DNA from: Proteles cristata cristata
Taxonomy: Eukaryota > Chordata > Mammalia > Carnivora > Hyaenidae
Assembly (NCBI GenBank): GCA_017311185.1
Contig: JAESUZ010000443.1
Span: 62,001 to 126,000 of the forward strand
Length of the DNA stretch: 64,000 nt
Reading direction: 5' to 3'
Both the position numbers and the translations under genes were made by a program. Positions 23,609-34,504 of this stretch are shown here, in pieces. Numbering within the stretch: the first letter of the stretch is position 1; the number at the start of each line of letters is the position of its first letter. Under the pieces are notes generated by a model that ran no database searches, had not been told where the DNA came from, and worked only from the letters and a program-made list of their open reading frames with translations.

Positions 23609-23756
23609 TATATATTTTTTTTTATTTCTAGGAGAGAGAGAGACAGTGTGAGCAGGGGAGGGTCAGAGAGAGAGGGAGACACAGACTCTGAAATAGGCTC
23701 CAGGCTCTGAGCTGGCAGTCAGCAGCCAGCTGACTAAGCCACCCAGGTGCCCCAAC
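23609..23756 (-). mobile_element. Internally deleted young SINE (reverse), second of a stacked pair
   Basis: 'tttatttctagg' marks the young-type tail. The body runs to 'gagctggcagtcagca', then jumps directly to head sequence 'gctgactaagccacccaggt', removing about 70 bp including box B. The exact 13-bp duplication aggtcaatcttaa lies at 23596-23608 and 23757-23769. Without box B it could not make new copies. Confidence 0.92.
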
Positions 23757-23769
23757 AGGTCAATCTTAA

Positions 23770-24643
23770 AGCAATCCACACGAAGGCATTCCTGTGTTCA
23801 AAAGGAAAGAAACAGGGATTCTCATAACTACTTGGGTAGAGCAAGATTCTCTCAACAACTTTGACAGGATTGTGCAAAAGTCATCGATCTGTTCCTTCCC
23901 TTCAATAGTACCACAAGCCCTACTCAAAAGGTACACAGGGAAGAGATTACTTCCCTGTACACTATACAATCTGTCCACATACCTCTTCAGGGGCACAGAT
24001 TCAGAGACATGATTCTTATCTATTCCTTCAGCAAAGTGTCACATTTTTCCACCAGGTCCCCACTCTAGTAAAAGTGGATGATATTTTACATGCTTTCATA
24101 TACCATATAAGCCAGAGTCACAGCTGTCCTCCGCAGATACTGATTTTAAACGGACTAGAGTGTAGAAGTATGTTTTCGATAAACATCCTTCTAATCTGAA
24201 GAGGTTAGGTATAAGAAGTTAGACAAGAACAAGTTCAGAGGAACATGTATTTTTGGATTTTAAAAAATATTGCCAACTCACTTTTGGGAGGAAAGTGGAG
24301 GTTCGGGTATTTTATTATATTGACCAAAGGGTAAAACAGTAAAAGGAGAAATAAGATTCTAAATTGGCAGAATTCATAAATATGATTATAAAAACTGAGA
24401 ATTACAGATCATTTTCTCTCATTAGAAAAATCTTTGGAAGAGTAAGAGATTTTATCTTCCCAGAAATCTCCTTTTCGTCTTTAGTTGGCAGTGCTAATGG
24501 AGTATAAACTACAGAAAAGAAGCAAAATTTTTCAATTAGATCACCCATAGAGAGAGCCTTAAAAAGATGAAGAGATAAGAAAGTCTTCTCTATGGAGATA
24601 TATCTTTGAAAAGATGTTAAAAGCCTCGATAATTAGTTATGAG
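23770..24643. other. Unique sequence, no gene seen
   Basis: Overlapping short frames on both strands at 23766-24012 show no family resemblance. Confidence 0.5.
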
Positions 24644-24790
24644 CTATAATAGTCTCCATTTAAGTTCCTATTTGATCTCTATTAAAATGATAAAATGGAG
24701 GTTCAGAAAGTAAGTAAATTGCTCAAAGTCACAAAGATACTTAAGCAGTGAGCTTGAGTCCCATTCCAAAGCTCATCCTCCTTCTGTTTC
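24644..24790 (+). repeat. MIR fragment
   Basis: 'aatggaggttcagaaagtaa' and 'aattgctcaaagtcacaaag', followed by 'gagcttgagtcccattccaa', follow the MIR core and 3' part in order. Confidence 0.6.
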
Positions 24791-24975
24791 ACACTGTCTG
24801 CATCATCAAGAGGAAGAGAAGCCAATTATCTTTTGGGCATGTCCAGGGGTGACCATTTCAGTCACACAGGTAAGATAGTTTCTGGATGCTCTTGCCTTCT
24901 GAGTGGGCACTCAGACCCCAGATATGTAAAGTAAATAAAATCAACAACAAAAATTGATCTTAGAAATCTCTCTCA

Positions 24976-25172
24976 GGGGCGCTTGGGTGGCTCAATCAGC
25001 TGAGTGTCCAACTCTTGATTTTGGCTTAGGTCATGATCCCAGAGTCATGGGAACTAGCCCTGCAGCAGGCTCTGCACAGTGTCAAGCCTGCTTAAGATTC
25101 CCTCCTCCCCCCCATCTGTCCCTCTCCCCCACTTGCATGTTCTCTCTCTTTCTCTTTCTCAAATTAAAAAAA
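24976..25172 (+). mobile_element. Older tRNA-derived felid SINE
   Basis: The head is 'ggggcgcttgggtggctcaa', with an older-type 'ctcttgattttggcttaggt' core and a C-rich then CT-rich tail region. No clear duplication was seen. Confidence 0.9.
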
Positions 25173-25309
25173 AGCACTGTCATTTTTATTCTGTCTATAA
25201 AGATGGCTTAAGCAATATGAAAGACCCCCTTGTTCATCCTTATGCACAAGAAGTCCTCTCCTGCAGTTCATTTTATAACCAATAGAAGTCACTCAGTAAG
25301 TGTTTGTTG

Positions 25310-25490
25310 GTGATGTGTCAGAAAATTTGCTAAGTAGGTTACAAACATGCCTTATTTGATAATAGCAATAACTCTGTAAAATACATACTAATGTGTCCAT
25401 TTTATAGGTGAGTAGATTGAGTAAGGTACTGAATAATTTATTTTGAATTTATAGCAAGTGGTAAGGACTTAGTATAAAGCACTTGCTATT
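25310..25490 (+). repeat. MIR fragment
   Basis: 'atttgctaagtaggttacaa', 'aataactctgtaaaatacat' and 'gtccattttataggtgagta' are in MIR order. Confidence 0.55.
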
Positions 25491-25825
25491 AATCACAGAG
25501 GACAAAGAATATGACCAACATACATGCTTTGACCAGTTTATTCTCCTTGTCAAATATTCAATAGATTCATGTTGCTCACAAAATACAAACTCATCAACAT
25601 GACTTCAATCTTCTTTGATTTGTTGACACTTGTTTTGTGGTCTAATATATGATCTTTTCTGACGAATGCTCATGTACACTTGAAAAGAATATGCATTCTG
25701 CAGGATGGAATGTTCTGTTAAATCCATCTGGCCCAGTGTGTCATTCAAAAACATTGTTATCTTGTTGACTTTCTGTATAGATGATCTGTCCATTGATGTA
25801 AGTGTGGTGTTAAAGTCTCCTGCTA

Positions 25826-25895
25826 TTTTTTTTTTGTAATTTATTTGAGAGAGAGCAAGAGAGTGAGAGAGCAATAGAGCGAGAGTGTGAGAAAG

Positions 25896-25926
<31 letters not shown>

Positions 25927-26297
25927 AACAGGCAGGGGAGGGACAGAGAGACAGGGAGAAAGACAATCCCAAGCAGACTCTTTGCTGACAGCACAGAGCC
26001 TGACATAGGGCTCTATCTCACAAACCATGAGATCATGGCCTGAGCTGAAATCAAGAGTCAAATGCTAAGGGCACCTGGGTGGTGGTTGAGCAACGGACTT
26101 CAGCTTAGGTCATGATCTCGTAATTTGTGAGTTCAAGCTTCACACTGACTGAGCTCTCTGATATTAGCACAGAGCCTGCTTCAGAACCTCCGTCCCCTCC
26201 CTCTCTACCCCTTCTCTGATCGATCTCTCTCTCTCTCAAAAATAAACATAAAAAAAGAGTTGGATGTTTAACAAACTGAGTCACCCAGGTACCCTCT
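25826..26297 (-). mobile_element. tRNA-derived felid SINE (reverse) split by another SINE
   Basis: The left part (25826-26065) holds the T-rich tail, a long GA-rich repeat and the body. The antisense head resumes at 26259-26297 ('aaactgagtcacccaggtac'). The outer duplication gtctcctgctatt / gtctcctactgtt lies at 25817 and 26298, inside the LINE-1. The SINE at 26066-26258 sits between its two parts. Confidence 0.9.
26066..26258 (+). mobile_element. tRNA-derived felid SINE nested in a reverse SINE
   Basis: Head 'agggcacctgggtggtggtt', body with 'agcacagagcctgcttcaga', and tail 'caaaaataaacataaaaaaa'. The flanks aagagtcaaatgctaa and aagagttggatgtttaa are a decayed duplication of the outer SINE's head. 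It is younger than the SINE that hosts it. Confidence 0.9.
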
Positions 26298-27049
26298 GTC
26301 TCCTACTGTTATTATATTATTGTTGATTAGTTTCTGTATGTTTGAAATTAGCTGCTTTATGTATTTGGGTGCTTTATGTTGGGTGCATAAATATTTACAA
26401 TTGTTAAAACTTCTTGTTGAATTGTCCCCTTTATTGTTATGTAGCGTCCTTCTTTATCTCGTTACAGTCTTTGTTTTAAAGTCTATTTTGTCTGATATAA
26501 ATATTGCTACTCCAGCTTTCTTTTGACATCCATTTGCATGAGAAATGTTTCTCCATCCCCTTACTTTCTATCTGCAGTACCATGGGGTCTAAAATGAGTC
26601 TCTTATAGGCAGCATATAGTTGGGTCCTTTATTTTTTTTTCTTAATCATTATTCATTCATCACCCTATGTCTTTTGATTGGAGCATTTAGTCTATTTACA
26701 TTCAAAGTAATTACTGATAAACATTTCTTGTCATTTTATTACTTGTTTTGTGGTTGTTTCTGGCGACTTTTTTCTGATACTCTCTTGTTTTTCTCTCTTT
26801 CATGGTTTGCTCATTTTCTTTAGTGCTATATTTGGATTTCTTTCTCTTTATTGTTTGCATATTTAGTAGTGACTATGATTTGTGGCTACCATTAGGTTGT
26901 ATATAACATCTTCTGCATCTATCAGTCTATATTAAGATTGAACCCATTCTTTTCTCCTGTTCTCCCCGTGTTTTAGGTATATGGTGTCATATTTTATATC
27001 CTTTTATTTTGTGTGTTCCTTGACTGCTTTTTTAAAAAGGAATATTCAT

Positions 27050-27270
27050 GGGGCACCTGGGTGGCTTAGTCGGTTAAGTGTCCGACTTTCGCTTAGGTCA
27101 TGATCTCGCAGTTCGTGGGTTCGAGCCCCACGTCGGGCTCTGGGCTGACTGCCAGCTCAGAGCCTGGAGCCTGTTTCAGTCTGTGACCCCCTCTCTCTCT
27201 GACCCTCCCCTGCTCACGCTGTCTCTCTCTCTCTCTCTCTCCTAGAAATAAATAAAACATTAAAAAATAT
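27050..27270 (+). mobile_element. Young tRNA-derived felid SINE inside LINE-1
   Basis: Young-type head (ggcttagtcggttaag), 'tttcagtctgtgacccc' sublineage body, and 'cctagaaataaataaaacat' tail. The 20-bp duplication ttttaaaaaggaatattcat is exact at 27030-27049 and 27271-27290, in the stretch between ORF1 and ORF2 of the reverse LINE-1. Confidence 0.97.
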
Positions 27271-27344
27271 TTTTAAAAAGGAATATTCATTTTTAGTGGT
27301 CTCATGATTCCTACCTTCATGCTGTAATTTTTTGGTCTTTCCTT

Positions 27345-28215
27345 TCCTCTCAAAGAGTGCCCTTTAATATTTCTTGTAGGGCTAGGTTAGTGGTCATGAA
27401 TTCCTTTAGTTTGTGTTTTTCTGGGGAACTTTTTATCTCTCCTTATATTCTCAGTGACAGCCCTGCTGGATACAGTATTTTTGCCTTCAGGTTTTTACCA
27501 CTCAGTGCCAGTATATCATGCCACTCCTTTCTGGCTTGGAAAGTTTCTGCTGAAAAATCCTCCAAGAACCTAATGGGGTTTCCTTTGTATGTAATGCTCT
27601 TCTTTTTTATTGCTATTTTTTATATATCTTCTTTGTCAAAATATTTAGCCACATTAATTACAATATTGCTTGGTGTGGATATGCTTTTGTTGACTTTGTT
27701 GGGGGTCCTCTGTGTCTTCTTGATCTTGGTATCTGTTTCCTTCCCCACATTAGGGAAGTCTTCAGTTATTATTTCTTCAAATAAATTCTGTCCCTTTTTT
27801 TCTCTCTTCTTTTTCTGGAATTCCTGTATTGAATGTTTTACATTTGCTCTAGTCACTGAGTTCCCTAAATCTATTCTCATTTTGCATAATACTTTTTCAC
27901 TCTTTTGTTCAGCTTGATTACTTTCTATTACTCTGTCTTTTAGGTCATGAATTCATTCCTTTGCTTCTTGCAACCTGCTGTTCTTTCCATCAGGTGTGTT
28001 TCTCATTTCCTTTATTGAGCCCTTTATCTCTGCTCTGTTATTCCTTATCTCTGTGTTAACAGTCTCACTCATGTCTTCTACTCTTTTCTCAAGCCCAGTG
28101 AGCATCCTTATGATCATTGCTTTAAATTCTCCATCAGCCGTGTTACTTACATCTGTTTCTCTTACGTCTCCAGCAGTGGCCTTGTCCTGTTCTTTCACTT
28201 GTAACAAATTCCTCT
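27345..28215 (-). pseudogene. LINE-1 ORF1 pseudogene
   Basis: ORF1 protein normally binds LINE-1 RNA. Minus-strand frames show an N-terminal helical/coiled-coil part ('EFKAMIIRMLTGLEKRVED', 28207-27953) and the RNA-binding middle ('LFEEIITEDFPNVGKETD' and 'QRTPNKVNK', 27880-27620). The C-terminal part follows, ending near 'KLKEFMTTNLALQEILKG' at about 27360. Stops and frame changes separate these blocks, so no full protein remains. Confidence 0.85.
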
Positions 28216-28239
28216 GTCTTCTTATTTTGTCTAAGTCTC

Positions 28240-29005
28240 TGTGCCTATCTCTGTGTGTTAGGAAAGTGAGCTATGTCTCTTGTTTTTGAGGGTAATGGCC
28301 TTATGAAGAAGAGGCCTTATGAAGTAGTGCCCTCTGTGCCCCAGGGTCTGGTGCTTCTGGGAGTATCTCCAATGTGTACTGCATGTGCTCTGCTATTGTG
28401 GACTGGCTGCTTTATCCTTCAGGTCAGTTGTCTGGAGGCTTTGTTTGCCTGTTGCAGGTAGTGTTTTTGTTGCTTGCCCAAATGTGGCACATTTTAACTA
28501 GATGTGCTCTGGTCTGCTTGTGAAATAAGACCTGTTGCTCCTGCTGGAACTGAGGCCTCACAAAACTCCTGGGTTGGAAAACGCAGTGTTGGAAGGGGCT
28601 TGGGCCAGTCTTCTGGAAGAGGGGGGCCCCACCATGTGGGGACTGAAGCAAATATGACTGGGAAGAGTGGTTCCATGGGAGCGTGGGGGTGCCGGGCTTG
28701 GTGTAAGCAAGTTGGGTAGCCAGTGTCGATGCTACCCTGGCTCCCGCAGGTGGCCTTGCGCTTATGCTGAGAGGCAGGGGAGGGTAATGGTGCTTGCCAG
28801 CTCCTTTGTTCCTGGAAGAATCTCTGTGAACACTGCCTCTCTGGGACCCACTCCAAGATGAGCAACTAACCTCCCTATTTTGTGCCCCAGGCACTTTTCA
28901 TATTGTTGTTTGCACACTGCATGTCTGTGGGCTGTTTGTCTGTCTTCTCTGTAAGAGAAGCCCCAATGTCCTTTAAGTTCTCCCAGAGCCAAGCTCTGTG
29001 TCTCC
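28240..29005 (-). mobile_element. LINE-1 5' UTR-like region
   Basis: This region is richer in GC and CpG than its surroundings and lies just upstream of ORF1. It encodes long but unrecognised frames (for example 28894-28424, 156 residues). Its place and composition fit a LINE-1 5' UTR/promoter. The outer boundary near 29005 is approximate. Confidence 0.6.
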
Positions 29006-29309
29006 ATTGACTGGATTCGTAAACATTTTGACTATACTCTCAGTCATAGATAAATATTAAATCTATACCTTTTAAAGGTATTTCATTTAAACCTTAAATG
29101 AAAGCTATTCCTGGAATTTAACTCTCCATAAATAATTATGGCAACTGAGACTATAGCATATACCATAGCGATCTACATCTGATAACATCTTGGTAGAAGG
29201 AATATAAACATACCATAAATGAAGAAACGCCAATAAGGAATAAGAATGTTGGGATATAAACCTGGCTCTTACACTTGGACAGAAATTAGAATAAACCTTT
29301 AGGTGATTT

Positions 29310-29395
29310 GGGGGATTAAACAAATTAATGTGTATAAAAGTTTTTAAAACAATGCCTGGCATATAGTATGTATACAGTAAGTTTTAGCAAGTATA
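29310..29395 (-). repeat. MIR fragment (reverse)
   Basis: 'attaaacaaattaatgtgta' and 'acaatgcctggcatatagta' match the antisense MIR 5' portion. Confidence 0.5.
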
Positions 29396-29699
29396 AATGC
29401 TTTGAAACTCAGAAATGAGGTCCCCCTACTAATAGTTACCAGATGGAACTTTAGAAGTTACCACAGGCTTTTTGCTTTATAGTAAAAAGGGATGAAAATC
29501 TTGTGAATAAAAAAATACTTATATTTTTATTGTCTATAGGTCCCACAGGCAAATAATGTATCCCAGGTGAAAAAAGTTAACAACAGGTACCATCTTAGCC
29601 CTTTGAACTCTATTCCAATATACCCTCCCAGGAAATGATCTTTCTAGTAATCCACCAGATCTAGAAATAAGGTGCTTTGTATATCGTGCCTTATCATTT

Positions 29700-29901
29700 T
29701 TTTAATGTTCATTTATTTTTGAGAGAGACAGATAGAGAGAGCAAGAAGGGACAGAGAGAGAGGGAGACACAGAATCCAAAGCAGGCTCCAGTCTCCCAGC
29801 TGCCAGCACAGACCCCGATGTGGGGTTAAACTCACGAAATGTAAGACTGTGACCTGAACCAAAGTCAGATACTCGATCAACTGAGCCACTCAGACACCCC
29901 A
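29700..29901 (-). mobile_element. tRNA-derived felid SINE (reverse)
   Basis: The T-rich tail lies at the left and the decayed antisense head 'aactgagccactcagacacc' at the right. The 15-bp duplication gtgcctta(t/g)catttt, with one mismatch, lies at 29686-29700 and 29902-29916. Confidence 0.93.
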
Positions 29902-30297
29902 GTGCCTTAGCATTTTATGAAATTTTGTATTACCTCTAGGTTTATATGTGCTCTATATTTACTGAGATCCTGCTTTCAAAAAGGGGTTTGTAATATAATC
30001 TGCCACTAGCCATGTTCAGAAATGCTTATCATAACTCAACATCATCAGCATTAGGTATTTTAGACAATTTGCTAATAAAAAGGGGCATCGTTGTCTTGTA
30101 TTAATTCACATTATAATGTTCTAAACAAATGAGACAGCTTTGCTAAATATCTTCACCTGTTGCCTCTGCTACTTAGAAACATATTGTGAGGGGATATTTT
30201 TCAGTTACATCAATAGTTATGGAAAGTGTGCTTACATGATTATGGGTAAATGATCATTGAAGTTTTAGGCTTTTAAGAATATATAGCACAGCTCTGA

Positions 30298-30514
30298 GCT
30301 GTCTGGTTGGCTCAGTCAGTTAAATATCCAACCTCAGCTCAGGTCATGGTCTCATGGTTCCTGGGCTTGCGCCTTGAGTCAGGCTCTGTGTTGAGAGATT
30401 GGAGTCTGCAGCCTGCTGTATCCTGTGTCTCCTTCCCTCTCTGCCCATCCTCCGCTCACACACTGTCTCTCTCTCTCTCTCAAAAATAAATAAACACTAA
30501 AAATTTTTTAAAGA
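30298..30514 (+). mobile_element. tRNA-derived felid SINE
   Basis: The first bases are missing or altered ('gctgtctggttggctcagtc'); the body and 'caaaaataaataaacactaa' tail are intact. A long duplication of about 23 bp, starting aagaatatata(g/a)cacagct, lies at about 30275-30297 and 30515-30537 with two mismatches. Confidence 0.94.
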
Positions 30515-30539
30515 AAGAATATATAACACAGCTTTGAAA

Positions 30540-31596
30540 AAGGTATAACAAAATTTTTAGAGATCAGATGAAATAGTTCAAAGAATATATAAATTAAGGA
30601 AGTCTATTTAAACATGGGAAATGCTTTTTTAAATATTTCAAGTGCAGACTGAAGTGGGAATTGTGTGGGCTAGGGCAGCTCAGACAGGAGGGCTCACTTT
30701 AATCATAATAGGTTTCAGAGAAAAAAATATGCCTAAGGTAGTCCCAAAACAATAAGTAAAATTTTAAATATATAACTGGGAATAGTACGTTCAATAAAGT
30801 ACTGAACTTTGTATAAGACAGTGGTATTTTCCAAGAGAAGAAGTGGTGTTAAACTATGCTTTGAAATGATATTAAGCCTTAACATCCTATAGAGAGAATA
30901 TTACCGAAATCAGTCTTGGTAACATTGATTTGCTGTAATTGTCAGGACATCCTAACGATTACAGCTAAGGCAAGTAGAGGATGGCACAGAAAGGTAAGAC
31001 AAGAAGGTTTTTTCTCTTCAGAAGGTGGTCTCTGCAATGCTTCTCATCTAGGTTAAATTAGATCACAAGGACCTCATATGTCAAAGATGGTATGTAGGAC
31101 AGAACCAGGCTGGCTATGGAGAAGACATGCCAAGGGAAACAAAGTATTAAAGCAATAAAGCTATAAGCGTACATTTGCTTACATATCTATAGTTTGAATC
31201 TTAATATCCTGTGGGTTGGGATTAGTAGTTTGAACTCTACATGGCTGATAAAAACTAATGCAATTAAAGACTACAAGATTCCAAGAGCAAAGAAAGAGTA
31301 ACCCCCATTACCCAGAATTTAAGAGTAAGCCTCTGCAGAGTCACGTAATATGTTTTACAGAGAAAAGAATCTGCAGCTGAAGAGAAGAGAAGCTTCCCCT
31401 GCTAGCCACGTCTTATTTTTCAACAGAGAGGGATGGAATAGAGTACACTCTCACAGAGATCTGTAGACATGAACACCCAGAGAAAAGAAAACCTCCAAGG
31501 GTAAAGTCCATCTCAAAAGAAATCCATACATATATTTTTTGAGATCATGGAGTAAAAGAGGCTAAAATATGTATTGGGAACTTTAACTTGGGTCAA
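30540..31596. other. Unique sequence, no gene seen
   Basis: No coding or repeat signal was recognised. Confidence 0.5.
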
Positions 31597-31612
31597 ATTA
31601 GAGGGACTTTTA

Positions 31613-31831
31613 TTTATTTATTTATTTTTTAAAAATTTTATGTCTTTATTTTATTTTGACAGAGAGCGAGTGGGGGAGGGGCAGAGAGAGAGGGAGACAC
31701 AGAATCTGAAGCAGGCTCCAGGCTCTGAGCTGTCAGCACAAAGCCCGATGCAGCACTTGAACCCACGGACTGTGAGATCATGACCTGAGCCGAAGTCGGA
31801 CACTTAACCGACTGAGCCACCCAGGAACCCC
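31613..31831 (-). mobile_element. tRNA-derived felid SINE (reverse)
   Basis: Antisense head 'gactgagccacccaggaacc', well-kept body, GA repeat and TTTA-rich tail. The 16-bp duplication attagagggactttta is exact at 31597-31612 and 31832-31847, pointing to a fairly recent insertion. Confidence 0.96.
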
Positions 31832-31849
31832 ATTAGAGGGACTTTTAAT

Positions 31850-32697
31850 ACATAAATACCACAACCGAATACCAGTGAAAGGTGTACATATTTTAGAAAG
31901 ATGGCACTGGGTTGGGAAGACAAATCTAAAGTTACAGAAAACCAGGATAGCAGGATTTTTAGGGCAACATAGGTTTTTAGCTCCAATTACATGGAATAAA
32001 CTGGAGTCCTAGTTTTCTTTTGTAAGGGAGTCAGGTCAGAGCCCTAGAGACTGTGTCCCCAAATGCCAGTCTCACCTGAGAGGAGATGAGAGACAGTTTT
32101 TACCAAGTAGGCAGTTTGGTCTTCCCAGAACTTAATAGAAGTCAAACTAACAGGGCTCTTTGGTGGCCCCTAAGTAGCTGTTGTGAGGCCTCCTAGAGAA
32201 GATATTCATTCTCACTAGGTGGGGAAAACATTTGCATGTTTGAAGTTGGAAATCAGTTACAGAGATTCATCCAAAATCTCAAAGATGAGGGTGCTGTCAT
32301 GTACAGTTTAGAACATGTTTCCGCTCCTATGCAAGTCTCGGAATTTCCAGTTGGTTGGCAGTCACAGGAAGAAAAACGCCTTTAATACCTTAGTGTACAA
32401 AGTACAATGCACACCAGCTGCTGACTACAGCAGACAGAAGCCACCCAGGATCCCTGGTTATTGATCAAAATATTCATACAACTGTGGTCTCTTCAAATCA
32501 TCTGGAGGGAAACTAAATCCAGGAATCAATTGATACCACAGGCCAATTGATAGAATATGCTGAAACCAGACGGTCTTCAACTATGAACTTTAATTAACTT
32601 TAAGACCCATCAAATTTTTAGACATTAAGTGTTACAAGATATCATAACATCATATTATGTTAAGACTAGGAAATTGTCTTTTATATCTGTATTCTGA
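31850..32697. other. Unique sequence, no gene seen
   Basis: No coding or repeat signal was recognised. Confidence 0.5.
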
Positions 32698-32930
32698 AGT
32701 AATAACAACCAATATTTATTGAACACTCTCTCCATGCCATGCACCTTGCCAAGACTTTACAACATTGCATTTCATCTTCACAACAAACCTAGGAGGTTCT
32801 ATCTACCCCCATTTTACAGAGTAGGAAACTAAGGCTCAGAGAAAAGTGCACAACTTCTAATGGTGAATCTGGTATTGACACCAAGGATTACCTGATCCTG
32901 GGGTCTATGATTTTGCGCATTGCACCTTGT
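32698..32930 (+). repeat. Nearly complete MIR
   Basis: The MIR order is complete: 'ccaatatttattgaacactc', 'gccatgcaccttgccaagac', 'atcttcacaacaaacctagg', 'cccattttacagagtaggaa' and 'ctaaggctcagagaaaagtg', then a 3' part. It is an ancient tRNA-derived mammalian SINE and the best preserved MIR here. Confidence 0.85.
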
Positions 32931-32934
32931 TACA

Positions 32935-33480
32935 TCTTTCAATTAAAATATGCTTATAAATGTGTGAGATGACATCAATTTACTGCTCTTGACAAAAATA
33001 CTTTCCTCCAAGTTTCTGGGAAATGAAGAAACTCAAGTTTGCTTTGTCAGGAACCAGTAACACAGAAAATCCAAGGTATCTTTCAGTATTGTTTTTTCTA
33101 TTGTCCAAAGGCCCAAATAATAGGAGCCTAATGAGAATTAAATCTTAACTTATTATATCCTTTTTTAGGCATTAAAAATGAGATTAACTTAATGACTCTC
33201 CCTTGAGACACTGTAAATATCTAGCAGACTTCAGTTTCTTATTTTAGAATTCAATGATCACTTGATTCTACTAGAAAACCACATCCACACTCCTTTTTTC
33301 CACACAGAGTGGGGAAAAGTGTATCCATCGGGCAGCTAACAAGCCTCTTCAGTGTAACAAGATGAAAAATTAGAGTATAAATAAGACATAAATTTCCCCC
33401 AAATACTTTTCAAAACAGATACTTCTCATCCTCCCTTCACTATCCTATCAGAATATTATGACCTTAATCTTTTGCATTTT
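32935..33480. other. Unique sequence, no gene seen
   Basis: No coding or repeat signal was recognised. Confidence 0.5.
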
Positions 33481-33499
33481 ATCACTTTTAGTAAATTCT

Positions 33500-33704
33500 T
33501 TTTTTCAATATTTATTTATTTATTTTGAGAGAAAGAGAGAGAGAAAGCAAATAAGTAGGGGAGGGGCAGAGAGAGAGAATTCCAAGCAGGCCCCACACTG
33601 CCAATGCAGAGCCTGACATGGAGTTGGAACTCACGAACCATAAGATCATGACCTGGGCTGAAATCAAGAGTGGGACACTTAACGAACGAAGCTACCCAGG
33701 TAGT
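33500..33704 (-). mobile_element. tRNA-derived felid SINE (reverse)
   Basis: A 'tatttatttatttattttga' tail at the left, GA repeat, body 'gatcatgacctgggctgaaa' and a degraded head 'gaagctacccaggtagtacc'. The decayed duplication (cacttt)(ta/g)gtaaattcttt lies near 33483 and 33706. Confidence 0.92.
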
Positions 33705-33729
33705 ACCACTTTGGTAAATTCTTTTATTT

Positions 33730-34500
33730 GAAATATCTCAGCTTGACTCTTTAATGCAACCATTTTTAAGCATTTGTTTTGCACATATGTACTATAGATA
33801 TTGGCACAAAATCAATTTAGATAACCAGTAACAGTTTTTTTTCCTAACAGAAAAATAAAGCATTAGGTAAAACCATGTATTTTTAATTCATTCATGCTCA
33901 ATTGTAAGATCTAAGTATAAACAACTTAGAAGAAATTCTTACCTTACTTAGACATCTGTGCCTTTCAGTTGAATGCTAAGTAGTTCATAAAAGTAAAGGT
34001 TGAATTCTGTTGAAAGAGGCAGGGACGAGGTATGCCGTGTGAGGCAGTGAGTGAAGTCTACGATATGTTTGGTTAACCATCCATAACAGAAAACAATGAT
34101 GTAATGTAGGACTTCTTCTTTCAATTAAACCCCACCTAGATCAGGGTCTTTATAGATTTTAAAGTCTGAGAAATCAGAATGCCCCATTACAACTAATATG
34201 ATGGACCAGCAAAACACTGACCTATGGCGCTCCTCTGATTTCCATGCTGAGTGCCAGCAGTCACATCAGCAAGAGTCATGATTCACGCAACCCCATGGGG
34301 TGAGACTGCTCTATACTCCACATCGAGAGCAAGCCTGTCTAGTTTGCTGCAGAGTGACAAAAAGAAGCGTGCTTCTGGTTGCAGTGAGTGCTGACAGTTC
34401 TATGAAAAAGAGCCATAGCCATACACAAAGTCATAGTTTATCTACAATTCTCATTACAGTTTTGGTTGCCAGAATACCCAAGCTTAAAAAGTCAGTGTCA
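33730..34500. other. Unique sequence, no gene seen
   Basis: No recognisable gene. A few CpGs occur near 34220-34330, but too few for an island. Confidence 0.5.
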
Positions 34501-34504
34501 GAGA

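Larger units (their letters stand above)
25605..26720 (-). pseudogene. LINE-1 ORF2 endonuclease fragment
   Basis: Minus-strand translation gives an apurinic-type endonuclease N-terminal part in order: 'ITLNVNRLNAPIKRH', 'IVNIYAPNI' and 'GDFNTTLTSMDRSS', then 'LNDTLGQMDL'. The fragment is broken by frameshifts and by the two nested SINEs at 25826-26297. Human and other LINE-1 ORF2 proteins continue into reverse transcriptase, which is absent here. Confidence 0.82.
25600..29005 (-). mobile_element. LINE-1 with 5' UTR, ORF1 and ORF2 start, missing its 3' half (reverse)
   Basis: Read on the minus strand: a GC-richer 5' UTR-like region (about 29005-28240), ORF1 (about 28215-27345), an inter-ORF stretch, and the endonuclease start of ORF2 (about 26720-25600). 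The sequence stops inside the endonuclease domain, with no reverse transcriptase, 3' UTR or poly(A). LINE-1 copies usually lose the 5' end, so loss of the 3' end implies a later deletion or rearrangement. It carries three SINEs (25826-26297, 26066-26258 and 27050-27270). Many stops make it inactive. Confidence 0.85.

Noticed and set aside
25605..26006. 133-residue minus-strand frame rich in Ser/Leu
   Set aside because: It fuses SINE GA-repeat sequence with LINE-1 ORF2; not a gene.
27357..27917. 186-residue plus-strand open frame with membrane-like composition
   Set aside because: It is the antisense of LINE-1 ORF1; the minus strand shows ORF1 motifs, and the hydrophobic look comes from reading A-rich coding sequence backwards.
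28424..28894. 156-residue minus-strand open frame
   Set aside because: It lies in the LINE-1 5' UTR-like region upstream of ORF1 and has no recognisable domain; its length is explained by the higher GC content.
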